Notes under the pieces: generated by a model
The model's input: the letters and a program-made list of their open reading frames with translations, nothing else
Database searches by the model: none
Told to the model about the DNA's origin: nothing
Part shown: piece by piece, positions 42,359 to 50,854 of the stretch
How positions within the stretch are numbered: the first letter of the stretch is position 1
How the letters are laid out: each line of letters starts with the position of its first letter
Source of the DNA: JAGOUB01 sp964640945
Lineage (GTDB): Bacteria > Patescibacteriota > Gracilibacteria > Peribacterales > Peribacteraceae
DNA length: 64,000 bases
NCBI GenBank assembly: GCA_964640945.1
Contig: CAZXIV010000001.1
Span: forward strand, 131,466-195,465
Reading direction: 5' to 3'
Program-made: the position numbers and the translations under genes

Positions 42359-43336
42359 TTACACCGGATCGCGTTCCGGTAAATTTTTCCAACCGGCATC
42401 GAGGATGGCTTGGAGACCGCGGCGATGGTCAGCCAGCGTGCCCTTCTGGCTGAACGTTACGGCGAGAGCGCCGGCAATCTTAAAGATGTCCACCTTGGCG
42501 TCAGCTGGCCACATGTTCATGAAGTGTATCACTTGTGAAAGGCGTTGCCGCATGGTGACCAGAGTCGGATCCTCCTCGTTCCATTCATTGCGGTAGATTG
42601 CCATCCCAAGCGCGAGATGGGGCTCCTTAATCCCCTTCCGCACCGCCTGTCCGATTAGACGCTTGATGTCGTCAAGGCAGTACTGATCGATGCGGAGGAG
42701 GTTCATCGTGTACAGGATCTCACCCATCATTGGCTGGCAGACGCTCTCAGCGTGTGCGTCGTGACGATTCTGAAGGGCTGGATCCGCCACGCCCAGTTGA
42801 CCGAAGGCGGGAGAGAACTCCAGACGCCCCACGTGGATCTCCCGTTGGATCGGACACACTTCGTAGCGTATTCCGCAGGTCTTGAAGTGGGCGTAGATCA
42901 GTTCAGCCTGGGCTTGCGGGATCCTCAGAGTGGCGAAGCTGTCCGCCAAGGCGGGATCGATACCAAGATATAGGCAGCTTTCTTGGCGATGCCTCACCAA
43001 TTCGTTGGTCACCTGGATATCAAGGATAAGGTAAGAGAAGATTCTGGCATCGAAGGCCTGTCGGTTGAAGACTGGACCCAGGTTCAACATGACTGCCGCC
43101 AAGCGGTACGCCAGAAAAAGGTCAGCGTTACCCACTTTGAAAAGCATCGAACTGGTCGGATTTTGCTGCTCGATATTCTCGAACACTTCCGCCCCGGCAG
43201 CCAGGACTCCATTCTGGACCATCACGATTGGCCGCATGATTTGGTAGTCAGGCGTCCCTCTGTCCGTAAACCGGATTTTCCTAGGTGCACCTCCGAAGAG
43301 ATGGCGGCCCGCAAAATCTGTCACAAACTCAAGCAT
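42359..43336 (-). CDS. Hypothetical protein
   Basis: 325 residues from the ATG at 43336, chosen for a CGGAG site 8-9 nt upstream; an ATG at 43393 is an alternative. Soluble, mixed fold, no family recognised. Features include LVRHRQESCLYLGIDPALADSF, two cysteine-bearing stretches (HFKTCGIRYEVCPIQ) and a C-terminal KGTLADHRRGLQAILDAGW. GC content fits core genes. Strong terminator. Confidence 0.6.
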   Translation of the reverse strand: MLEFVTDFAGRHLFGGAPRKIRFTDRGTPDYQIMRPIVMVQNGVLAAGAEVFENIEQQNPTSSMLFKVGNADLFLAYRLAAVMLNLGPVFNRQAFDARIFSYLILDIQVTNELVRHRQESCLYLGIDPALADSFATLRIPQAQAELIYAHFKTCGIRYEVCPIQREIHVGRLEFSPAFGQLGVADPALQNRHDAHAESVCQPMMGEILYTMNLLRIDQYCLDDIKRLIGQAVRKGIKEPHLALGMAIYRNEWNEEDPTLVTMRQRLSQVIHFMNMWPADAKVDIFKIAGALAVTFSQKGTLADHRRGLQAILDAGWKNLPERDPV

Positions 43337-43471
43337 TATAAGACTCCGATACGCGTCACCAGGCCGGTTCTTGACCGTCACAAGACGGTACATGAAATGT
43401 AAAAGAACATCCTGTGACAGGTATAAACTGATTACGCACATAATTGCATATTTATAGTATTAGTCAATCAT

Positions 43472-43526
43472 GTGTCATGGCTCATGCCGCATCGCCGGGT
43501 GATGCGAAGGTATTGAGCCATTACAC
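43472..43526 (+). promoter_or_regulatory. Leader hairpin upstream of the gene at 43662
   Basis: GTGTCATGGCTCA (43472-43484) pairs with TGAGCCATTACAC (43514-43526), one mismatch; the loop holds GCATC/GATGC. It lies 135 bp before the gene. An AT-rich stretch between hairpin and gene could hold the promoter instead, so it may not be transcribed with the gene. Confidence 0.45.
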
Positions 43527-43661
43527 GGACTGGACTATATTTAAATATGGTCTAGTAATGTATTATAGATACATTGTTTTTTACAACATTGGTCCACCAA
43601 GCCGACGGTACGATCGGCAGTGACATCACCCCATCCCCTGGTACAAAGAGGTAAGAAGTCT

Positions 43662-44318
43662 ATGAAGAGGCGAGAAACACTGACTGACCCACCGCTATCC
43701 AAGATCATGGCAGGCATCAACGAGCTGGAAGAAGCGAAAGACCTGACCCCTAAGCAAAGGGTAGCAAAGCTCGACGAATTTCTTAGCACCATGCGACCGA
43801 TTCTGGCGGACTGGCGCATCCTCGGCCTTCCCTGTAAGTGCGATGATTCGGTTCCCGAAGCCGGTGATGACGAGGTCGTCATCTACTACGGCGACTGGGA
43901 TCTGCCGACACTCCGTAAGAGCGCCGCCGGACAGAGGCATATGCAGCATGACCAGAACTGGTACGACGAGAAGGGATGGAAGGCTGAGCCCGGCTACTAC
44001 CGGCTCAATCTCCGCGTTCCCAACTCGAAACGGAAAAACTGGAACGCACAGGTTGCTCACCTGCGAACGATCGACGAAGTACTCCAACCGGCGGCCATCA
44101 CCGTTGCTGCCTCTGCCCTACTTGTACATCTGACGGAGACCGGAAACGATCTCTTAAAGAACAAATGCTGCCGCTGCCGCGAACCTCTCCCCGACGACCA
44201 CCGCGCCATCCTCACGGTCAACGATGGCCGCGTGCATGTCGGTAGCATCTGGGGTGGCCTCCCTGATGCCTACATCTGGCTCGCGTCCTCCCGGCTCGTC
44301 GCCCCTATGCCCTCCTGA
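43662..44318 (+). CDS. Unrec­ognised protein, member 3 of a three-copy family
   Basis: 218 residues from the ATG at 43662 with GAGGTAAG about 7 nt upstream. An extra N-terminal helical region (about 60 residues) precedes the part shared with the product of 19206-19742: VVIYYGDWDLPTLRK, NWYDEKGW, YYRLNLRVPNSK, AAITVAASALLVHLTETGND, CREPLPDD, and a terminal AYIWLASSR. No known domain. It has its own terminator and an upstream hairpin. Shared elements suggest a conserved fold; function unknown. Confidence 0.7.
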   Translation: MKRRETLTDPPLSKIMAGINELEEAKDLTPKQRVAKLDEFLSTMRPILADWRILGLPCKCDDSVPEAGDDEVVIYYGDWDLPTLRKSAAGQRHMQHDQNWYDEKGWKAEPGYYRLNLRVPNSKRKNWNAQVAHLRTIDEVLQPAAITVAASALLVHLTETGNDLLKNKCCRCREPLPDDHRAILTVNDGRVHVGSIWGGLPDAYIWLASSRLVAPMPS

Positions 44319-44334
44319 ACATTGCTTCTTTTTG

Positions 44335-44367
44335 AACCCCCGCGCCATTGTCGCGGGGGTTCTTTTT
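44335..44367 (+). terminator. Terminator of the gene at 43662-44318
   Basis: AACCCCCGCG...CGCGGGGGTT followed by CTTTTT. Confidence 0.85.
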
Positions 44368-44501
44368 AGGCAGGCAGCCGAAATCAAACCACTACCCCTA
44401 CGACTTACCGCTGACTCCAGTGTGGATAGGTCTACTTTAGGGGGGTTGAACCCCACAACACCCCGGGTGTGCGGGGCGGCTCTCCAAACTCATGCCTATT
44501 G

Positions 44502-44510
44502 TGGTGGAGC
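44502..44510 (-). repeat. Distal boundary of the tRNA-Lys island
   Basis: GCTCCACCA on the minus strand. To its left the DNA becomes GC-rich with no motif X, as expected for the end of an array. Confidence 0.5.
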
Positions 44511-44615
44511 ACCATGGCTGTTTCTTGAACTACGTACGATCTACTTTTTGATCAAACGAATTGATTGGCAGACTATGAGGATTGCCATGGTTTTGAGGTG
44601 ACGTATGATCTCGGT

Positions 44616-44963
44616 ATGAATAAAAATTCACCTGTGAAATTTCAAGGTTGTGAATACGTGTTTAAATTCAAAAAGAAGCTTTCTTCACGTAGAAAGCACA
44701 ATGTCATCGCTGCAATTGTCAAAAGTCCTCTCTTTTATCGAAAGTATAAACAAGATGGCAACACTTGGTATGAGCTGAGATCAGCGAAGAATCACAATCT
44801 GCAGAAGGCTCCCGATGCGACTCTTCTTCTTTCAACAGATTTTGTGTATGTCATGAGAAAATCAAAAGCAGTACCTAAGTGGCAAAATCTTGATGGATTA
44901 AAGGATACTATTGAAGGCGATTTGGATTTTTTCATGGTTGGCGATTTTTTCTCCTATTCCTAA
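44616..44963 (+). CDS. Hypothetical protein, AT-rich
   Basis: 115 residues from the ATG at 44616; TTG at 44565 would extend it. Basic, lysine-rich (CEYVFKFKKKLSSRRKHNVIAAI), followed by KSPLFYRKYKQDGNTWYEL and a C-terminal GDLDFFMVGDFFSY. No family recognised. Located in the outermost unit, just after the boundary at 44502. Confidence 0.5.
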   Translation: MNKNSPVKFQGCEYVFKFKKKLSSRRKHNVIAAIVKSPLFYRKYKQDGNTWYELRSAKNHNLQKAPDATLLLSTDFVYVMRKSKAVPKWQNLDGLKDTIEGDLDFFMVGDFFSYS

Positions 44964-44998
44964 GAAGACTTTAAGAGCCAGACACCCAAAACCGAACG

Positions 44999-46156
44999 CT
45001 AGCTATTCTTTTTTTGCATTTTCCCGCGCACTGCAGCGATTTCCTGAGTAATGAGCTCAGATGCTGTGGTGCCAGGGAAGGCGTCGCGCAACGCTGCCAA
45101 CCTCGCTTCGGCATTTTCTGGACTGTCACCTTTGATAGTCAGTGCCCACCATACTTTCGATCGTAGAAGAGGGATGTTTACCGGCTCACCATTTGGATAT
45201 GTCTTTGCGTTCACGGGCGGCATAGTCAATCCACGATTTTCAATTGCGCGAGCGAGATGCTGCATGGTATTGAAGTTCATCGTCCAATCAGCCCCTCCCT
45301 CTTTATCTTGCATGGGCTGCAGGGCAGTTGCTATCCGTATGTATTCTTCCCGTAGTTCATCATCGCTCAAGTACGCAGTCAATTCTTCGTTGTGGTCATA
45401 ATCATTCCACTGATGAACTGGTGTGCCGTCTTCATTGGTTGCGAACAAGAACGATGGTAAATCGACTCCGCGTCCGATGAGTTCTGCTGCCAGATCACGC
45501 ATTTCATGATACGCGTACACTTGTTCAAGTGGGTTCTGGAAATGTATATAGCGATTTGCTGCCTCCTCATACCTTTCGTATAATTCGTAGTCATAAGCGT
45601 ATTTATACCGTTCCTGAAGTATCGTCATCTGGTCCTTTGGAGGTGGAGGATTCACAAGCGCATCAAACTCCACACTGTGACTGGCTTGCTCTTCGGGTGT
45701 GGCGCGGCAGAAACTCGTTCCTAAAATAGAATTGATCTTCATCAGGAGATCATCGGCATATGCCTGCAATCGTTCTTGATCGACGCCCACACCCCGAGCA
45801 ACGTCTGGCGTTCCGCCATGTTCCACACGAAGGTTCTTGTCCTGTACTAATTTTGCACACTCTTGGTACATTACTTCCATCTGGCAATACAAAAGAGTGC
45901 TACCTGCAGAAAGTCTTTCTAAACATGAGCTTAATTCCGAAAGAAAAAGAAGAGGAAGGAGTTTTTGTAACTGCAGGTCATCGAAAGGTCCATACATCAT
46001 GGTCTCCACCGTGCTTCCGAAACGTAGTCTTTGTGCACGCCTTTCCATTACAGCGTCGTAAGCAAAAACCATGGCTGGGTTTTTTTTGAGTAAGTTCTGT
46101 CGTTCTAGGGCTCCATAGTCGACAGGATCGTTTTCGCTTGATGATTCTGGAGTCAT
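44999..46156 (-). CDS. Hypothetical protein
   Basis: 385 residues, soluble, acidic, mainly helical. Repeated aromatic residues in ERYKYAYDYELYERYEEAANRYIHF and an ELTAYLSDDELREEYIRIATAL stretch. No signal peptide, no recognised domain. Cargo of the third unit of the tRNA-Lys island; it faces the gene at 44616 convergently. Confidence 0.55.
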   Translation of the reverse strand: MTPESSSENDPVDYGALERQNLLKKNPAMVFAYDAVMERRAQRLRFGSTVETMMYGPFDDLQLQKLLPLLFLSELSSCLERLSAGSTLLYCQMEVMYQECAKLVQDKNLRVEHGGTPDVARGVGVDQERLQAYADDLLMKINSILGTSFCRATPEEQASHSVEFDALVNPPPPKDQMTILQERYKYAYDYELYERYEEAANRYIHFQNPLEQVYAYHEMRDLAAELIGRGVDLPSFLFATNEDGTPVHQWNDYDHNEELTAYLSDDELREEYIRIATALQPMQDKEGGADWTMNFNTMQHLARAIENRGLTMPPVNAKTYPNGEPVNIPLLRSKVWWALTIKGDSPENAEARLAALRDAFPGTTASELITQEIAAVRGKMQKKNS

Positions 46157-46248
46157 CGTCAGTGAGGAATGGATTCTTACATTGCAGAATATTATATATT
46201 TGAAACTTGTACAGACTGCACAGCAAATCTATCCACTAGGATTGAGTG

Positions 46249-46281
46249 TTTCGAACTCCGAGAAAACGGCAACAAGAAGCT
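46249..46281 (-). repeat. Motif X, copy 3
   Basis: Minus strand AGCTTCTTGTTGCCGTTTTC then TCGGAGTTCGAAA; about 113-145 bp from the boundary at 46394. Confidence 0.6.
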
Positions 46282-46393
46282 ATCTCTAAATGACTATCGC
46301 GAAAATGGTTCTTAGTGAAAAGTCCTCATTTCGAACTTTCCTACATGTCTTAAAGTAGAAAATTCATTCTATAATAGAAATTTTTGTCCCGAA

Positions 46394-46402
46394 TGGTGGA
46401 GC
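46394..46402 (-). repeat. Unit boundary in the tRNA-Lys island
   Basis: Minus strand GCTCCACCA followed by TTCGGGAC; the boundary at 50225 is followed by TTCGGTAA, so the similarity extends past the core. Confidence 0.55.
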
Positions 46403-46602
46403 ATTGAGGGTTAATTCCGAACCGCCTCAGCTCTTTACTCGCGATATTACGGATATTCTAGAAACATACATTAAGCTCGACTACTCGCTGCATACGCTTA
46501 TAGAACTGCTAGACAAACCCCGAGATATGAAGAGGTTTGTAATCTTATAACCTGGATTCGTTAAAGAGCTTTCGGGAGCGATTCCGAACTCTGTCGATGG
46601 TG
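46403..46602 (+). repeat. Segment Y, copy 3
   Basis: In the frame starting GGA in the boundary it reads GGALRVNSEPP...YIKLDYSLHTLIELL, then VIL-stop, then FVKELSGAIPN. Same spacing as copy 2 (KL[D/E]YS at residues 27-31). A second TGGTGGA with a following stretch similar to 50225-50262 begins at 46603. Confidence 0.5.
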
Positions 46603-46728
46603 GAAGGGATTCGATTTGAGTGGAACCAACTACAAGTGAAAATTATGGATTGGTCTGCGATCATGGGTGTACAACTTGACACCCATTCTTAATGCCAATA
46701 AGATAAGAATGAATTTTCCCCCAGATTT

Positions 46729-46956
46729 ATGCAGCCATACATGGACATTAATGGAGATTCAGGCGTCGCCGCCTACGAGTCAGGTGCTGACTACATCAAG
46801 GTTCAATTTAAAGGTAATACAACCATCTATTTATATAATTACTCAGCACCTGGTGCCGCACATGTAGAAGAAATGAAGCGTTTAGCAGCAACCGGAGACG
46901 GCTTGAATAGCTATATTAGCAAGTATGTGAAGAGTAATTACGCCGACAAGTATTAA
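46729..46956 (+). CDS. KTSC-like small protein
   Basis: 75 residues. VAAYESGADYIKVQFKGNTT, YLYNYSAPGAAHVEEMKRLA and GDGLNSYISKYVKSNYA match the pattern of KTSC-domain proteins (found beside or fused to mobile-element and stress genes). ATG start; its last four bases overlap the convergent DUF2130 gene. Cargo of unit 2; function unknown. Confidence 0.6.
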   Translation: MQPYMDINGDSGVAAYESGADYIKVQFKGNTTIYLYNYSAPGAAHVEEMKRLAATGDGLNSYISKYVKSNYADKY

Positions 46957-48062
46957 GCTATTTGATCATCGCTTTTAGATTCGATGTCATCATTGAGATC
47001 CCCCTCAGGAAGCTCAAGACTTGTGATTATTGGCAGCGCCGTTCCTATAAGTCCTTGAAAATCACCATACATACCAACCGTATTTTTCATTACACGTTCT
47101 AATTCTTTCTCACGGCGAGCCCACACGCGTTCTGTGGATCTTTTTTCTTTATTAAGCTCTTCATGCATTCCTTGGAACGCCCGAACGATATTCTCAACTC
47201 GGTTTTGGAATTGAGTACTTGTTAAGTATGAATAAAGGGCCTCCATTTTTTCATCTTTGCCTACTAAAGATGTTTTCATCTGCGCCAAGCTTGCTAATTG
47301 ATGTCTTAAAGCGGTTGCCAATGGGATTACATTTGAAGATGTAGTTATCCATATTCCTTCCTTCATCCCGAATCCTTTTATATCACTCGGAAGCGTCTGC
47401 GACACAATTACGCAAAGATCTGCCTTAGCCTGCATTTGATCGTCTTTAAGCTTCTTAATCCATTCATCACTCCAATGTTTTGTATTTTTACTTTCCCATA
47501 AAATAAGACCCAAATTTATACCTGAACGATTCTTAACAATATGCATGAGATCGGCACCATTAATACCTGTTGGGACATCCATAATAGAATCTGACGGAAA
47601 TGACAGTACTAATGCATTCTTTAGATCATGTTCTTGAACTTCTCCTTGGATTTGCATTGAACCTTGTTCGCTTTTTCTCTTTAGATCATCAATTGTTTTA
47701 CGCATTTGATCCAATTGCTCATCCTTAGATCTAACTTGCATATGAAAATTTTCAGCAGCTTTATTTAGTGCAGCTTCTTCAATTTTCTTTCGTTCTGCTT
47801 CTACTTTCTTTGCTATTTCCAAATCCATTGTCTTCGCCTTCTCTTCGAGTTCTCGATTTTTCTTTAGCATCTCAAGTTGTTTTTCTTCAGCCAATTTAAG
47901 TCTATTTTCTTTTTCCTGATTTGCTTGCTTCAAATCCTTCATTTCGGAACTAATTTCTTCACGCGCACTTTTTTTAAGCGATTCTGAAATTTGATGAGTC
48001 AATGCCTCAGTGAGAGGAATCTTTTCGCCGCAATTAGGACAAGTGATTATTGTATCAGGCAT
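46953..48062 (-). CDS. DUF2130 family protein with possible PD-(D/E)XK core
   Basis: 369 residues. Zinc-finger start CPNCGEKIPL, a long coiled coil (about 30-135), the DUF2130 signature SMQIQGEVQEHDLKNAL, then GADLMH...LILWESKNTKHWSDEWI (about 190-220), which fits the D...ExK pattern of a nuclease core. ATG at 48062 follows the OLD-nuclease stop by one base, so the two are an operon. Pairing with an OLD nuclease in a mobile island suggests a defence role; this is inference. Confidence 0.75.
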   Translation of the reverse strand: MPDTIITCPNCGEKIPLTEALTHQISESLKKSAREEISSEMKDLKQANQEKENRLKLAEEKQLEMLKKNRELEEKAKTMDLEIAKKVEAERKKIEEAALNKAAENFHMQVRSKDEQLDQMRKTIDDLKRKSEQGSMQIQGEVQEHDLKNALVLSFPSDSIMDVPTGINGADLMHIVKNRSGINLGLILWESKNTKHWSDEWIKKLKDDQMQAKADLCVIVSQTLPSDIKGFGMKEGIWITTSSNVIPLATALRHQLASLAQMKTSLVGKDEKMEALYSYLTSTQFQNRVENIVRAFQGMHEELNKEKRSTERVWARREKELERVMKNTVGMYGDFQGLIGTALPIITSLELPEGDLNDDIESKSDDQIA

Positions 48063-48063
48063 A

Positions 48064-49890
48064 TTAATCGATAATTGAATTAATTCGTTCGAGTAATAAG
48101 ACTAGCACTTCCATTCGTTCAATGTCTTCTTTTGTCATAATATCAGCAATGTAACGAGCTAGAATGGGTTTTTTGCAAAAATCGCCACTATTGGTTGATT
48201 CCTGATTTATTAGGTTTACCAACTCATTAGAAAATTTTTCGGCGGAACTTTTTAGTGCATCTATTTCTTCAACAATCCATGAGCCTGTTGTTTTGGGATA
48301 CTTTAATGTTAAAGCTTTTACAATTACATCTGAAGGAATTGCATCTTCATATTCTTTAGTTCCTATAAGGAAAACGTTGTCTCTTAAAAATGCTTCATCA
48401 AAGCCAATCCCCTCCAAGGTTCTTTTGTTTAAGTTAGCATGTGTAGATGCCAATTGCGTATCTTCATCTAAAAAAAGAACGGTTGATTCCTTTTTGTTCT
48501 TTCCAAGAAGCTTTAAAAAGTTCTTCCATGCACCATTGGATTGTAGATTAGTTAAAACAATACCGTCTTCTCCCATACTTCTTTCAAAATATGTCCTATA
48601 AAGAATGGGCAGAGCATTATCTTCGCTTTCACCCTCGACCAAGAGAAAACACTTTTCATAAAAAATACTACTGTTTCTCACGCCTCCTAAATTTGAAATT
48701 TGAGCCAAGAAATTTCGAATTTCTTCATCTTCTTCACCTTTAAGATATTCAACTGTAGATTTACCATCTTTTTGTATTACATGGATAATCCTACCGGCAG
48801 GAGCTCTATCAACCATATTAAGAGAGTGAGTCACGATCACTACTTGAGTATTTGATTCGGCATCCTGTACGAGAGAGCGAATTACTTTAAAAAGTTTTCT
48901 TTGTGCATCGAAATCTAGATTGGCATCTGGTTCATCATAAATTTTCATAATTGGCCTACCTCCAACGCTTTGAGAAACATCCTTATCCCATTCAAGTATT
49001 GCAAGAAAAACTTTCTTTTTGGTGCCCTCGCCTCTTTGTTCAATTCCAAGGAATCCTGTTCCTGTATTTATTTGAAAACCGTTAAATTGCAATCCTTGTT
49101 CAAAATTAACATTTATATCTCCTTTGACACCTAACACGTCTGGATTGTAATTTTGAATTCTTTCCAACAATGAAGAATGAATTCTCTGATTCAGGTCATC
49201 AGTTATCGTATCTCTTAATGTAGAAAACACCGCTTTAAGCGCATGATTTTCATCATAAAAATGACTTCTATAAGCTGAGTCCAAAGTTTTTTTAATCAAG
49301 TTAGTCGGATTACCATAATCGCTACTAGAGTATGTTTGTAATACAGGAAGAAAATTTTGAACGTCAGCAAAAGGAGTTTCTTGCCATTTATCAGTCGTAG
49401 ACGGGTTATTTGTATCAAGATATACAGTCATTTGATCTAAAAGATCTGCCTTTATTCCACTTGGCGTTAACCCAAGTGACCTCATCAAAGCTTTCAATGG
49501 ATCTAAAGTAAGTTTTTGGAAACTATTTAACTGATCATTCTCATAAGATTTTTTATAAACAAAGAATTTCATACCGCCATCATGCGAAAACTCCTTTTTG
49601 ATACTTAAGTTATTATCAATAACAAATGCTTCTATATCAGATGTCTGTCTTTCTGATGGAAGAGAAAAAACCGCTTCAATGATCACTTTTTCTGAAATAT
49701 GTTCATCTCCACTTGAATGGAAATCACCATGTATTGGCGATTTTAAAACTAACAATAATTCAATTGCATCTCTCACAGTAGATTTACCTGCATCATTCTC
49801 ACCAATAAAAACCGAAAGATTTTTTATAGGTATGACCCCTGAATCTTCATAACATCGAAAACCCTGTATTCGTAGTTGTGTCATTTTCAT
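48064..49890 (-). CDS. OLD-family ATPase with TOPRIM nuclease domain
   Basis: 608 residues. Walker A FIGENDAGKST (about 28-38), ABC-like late motifs MKIYDEPDANLDFDAQRK and VVIVTHSL (about 310-355), and a TOPRIM domain with FLLVEGESEDNALP (about 405) and VLFLDEDTQLAS (about 465). This is the class of OLD and Gabija GajA proteins, which cut DNA and act against phage. No UvrD-like GajB gene is adjacent; the downstream partner is a DUF2130 protein. AT-rich, horizontally acquired in appearance. Confidence 0.85.
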   Translation of the reverse strand: MKMTQLRIQGFRCYEDSGVIPIKNLSVFIGENDAGKSTVRDAIELLLVLKSPIHGDFHSSGDEHISEKVIIEAVFSLPSERQTSDIEAFVIDNNLSIKKEFSHDGGMKFFVYKKSYENDQLNSFQKLTLDPLKALMRSLGLTPSGIKADLLDQMTVYLDTNNPSTTDKWQETPFADVQNFLPVLQTYSSSDYGNPTNLIKKTLDSAYRSHFYDENHALKAVFSTLRDTITDDLNQRIHSSLLERIQNYNPDVLGVKGDINVNFEQGLQFNGFQINTGTGFLGIEQRGEGTKKKVFLAILEWDKDVSQSVGGRPIMKIYDEPDANLDFDAQRKLFKVIRSLVQDAESNTQVVIVTHSLNMVDRAPAGRIIHVIQKDGKSTVEYLKGEEDEEIRNFLAQISNLGGVRNSSIFYEKCFLLVEGESEDNALPILYRTYFERSMGEDGIVLTNLQSNGAWKNFLKLLGKNKKESTVLFLDEDTQLASTHANLNKRTLEGIGFDEAFLRDNVFLIGTKEYEDAIPSDVIVKALTLKYPKTTGSWIVEEIDALKSSAEKFSNELVNLINQESTNSGDFCKKPILARYIADIMTKEDIERMEVLVLLLERINSIID

Positions 49891-50223
49891 AGTTCATTGT
49901 CAGCAATTGCCTAAAAATACTACCCAATGACCCCTATCAAAACAATTCTTGCACAGTTACGCCTAATCCTTTGGCGATTTTTCTAGAGTTAGTAAACTTG
50001 GATTTTTTGGCTTAATTCCCTCTAAATTTTGAAGATTTTATAGATTGCACGCTATCTTCCGAACTTCAAGAAGAACGCCACACTAAGCCAAGAATTTCGA
50101 TTGTGGCCAAAAAAGTATGATGATCGCAAAAAGTAGCTTTCGAACTTTTTCAAAAGTGGCTATAAGAGCACAATTCTCTATTAAAAGGCAATTCTTTGAG
50201 TTTGAATTTCGGTGAATTACCGA
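49891..50223. other. Non-coding stretch upstream of the OLD gene, with motif X
   Basis: About 330 bp. It should hold the promoter of the OLD operon on the minus strand (none is clear), motif X at 50057-50089 and a small TCGGT/ACCGA hairpin near 50207-50222 next to the boundary. Confidence 0.4.
50057..50089 (-). repeat. Motif X, copy 4
   Basis: Minus strand GGCTTAGTGTGGCGTTCTTC then TTGAAGTTCGGAA; about 136-168 bp from the boundary at 50225. Confidence 0.6.
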
Positions 50224-50367
50224 ATGGTGGAGGAGATTAGACTGAGTTGGAACTCGCTACTGCCATACATTGCAGAAATAGCTGCAGCAGCACAAGAAAA
50301 AGCGGAGACGGAAGATTTACGGCTTCTACCGATTTTGAATAGGGATGCATTGGCAACTACGAGATAA
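50224..50367 (+). CDS. Possible 47-residue protein overlapping a unit boundary
   Basis: ATG at 50224 lies inside the boundary sequence; the product begins MVEEIRLSWNSLLPYIAEI and ends in DALATTR. A similar start (MVEGIRFEWNQL) occurs at 46602. No clear ribosome-binding site. Either a small conserved protein or part of a repeat end. Confidence 0.3.
   Translation: MVEEIRLSWNSLLPYIAEIAAAAQEKAETEDLRLLPILNRDALATTR
50225..50232 (-). repeat. Unit boundary in the tRNA-Lys island
   Basis: CTCCACCA on the minus strand, followed by TTCGGTAATTC; compare CTCCACCATCAGGGAATTC after tRNA-Ala. Confidence 0.5.
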
Positions 50368-50404
50368 GATTTGAACAATGCTGCTAACAGCCTGATTACA
50401 GCGT

Positions 50405-50827
50405 ATGCCTCTTGCGACAAAGCATCGGCACAAGAAGCTGGCTACTTCAGCCTCGTGGAAGAAAGGGCAGTCAGGTAATCCGAATGGTGCGCCCAAAAAA
50501 GCTTGGAGGTGGTCAGAAGTACTACGTTCCGTTGCCGAGAAGATTGATAGGAGCGGCAAGGAGTTCAAAGAGCTTGCAGCCGAAGCACTTTTGAAAGAGG
50601 CAATGAAGGGAAACATTGCAGCCCTCAGAGAACTTGGCGACAGACTGGAAGGAAAACCAAGGCAATCTATTGAGATTACTCCTCTTGAAGAGAAAAAAGT
50701 CATGAGTTTAGATGTCGCTTTCCGCGCAGCGGAAGTGTTGAAGAAGCGAAACATTGAGCTTCGTCTGACTCACGATGAGTGGGCAGCAATGTACAGGAAG
50801 CAGGAAACAGCGTCTTCAAAGACGTAA
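50405..50827 (+). CDS. DUF5681-like protein (phage small-terminase-like)
   Basis: 140 residues. WKKGQSGNPNGAPKKA (about 18-33) is the hallmark of DUF5681, found in phage and mobile-element proteins thought to act with terminases. A helical region with EALLKEAMKGNIAALRELGDRLEGKP follows, also typical. No large-terminase gene is adjacent; one lies at the left end of the window in a different island. Confidence 0.7.
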   Translation: MPLATKHRHKKLATSASWKKGQSGNPNGAPKKAWRWSEVLRSVAEKIDRSGKEFKELAAEALLKEAMKGNIAALRELGDRLEGKPRQSIEITPLEEKKVMSLDVAFRAAEVLKKRNIELRLTHDEWAAMYRKQETASSKT

Positions 50828-50854
50828 GCATCAACAGTGGGAGTCATTGGAGAA

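Larger units (their letters stand above)
46157..46728. other. Non-coding stretch with motif X, boundary and segment Y
   Basis: No intact gene over about 570 bp. It holds motif X (46249), a possible promoter TATAAT near 46,371, the boundary at 46394, segment Y to 46602 and a second Y-like start. A short frame at 46602-46700 (MVEGIRFEWNQLQVK) resembles one at 50224. Confidence 0.45.

Noticed and set aside
48064..49890. Classical Gabija system
   Set aside because: GajA-like gene present but no GajB (UvrD-like helicase) beside it.
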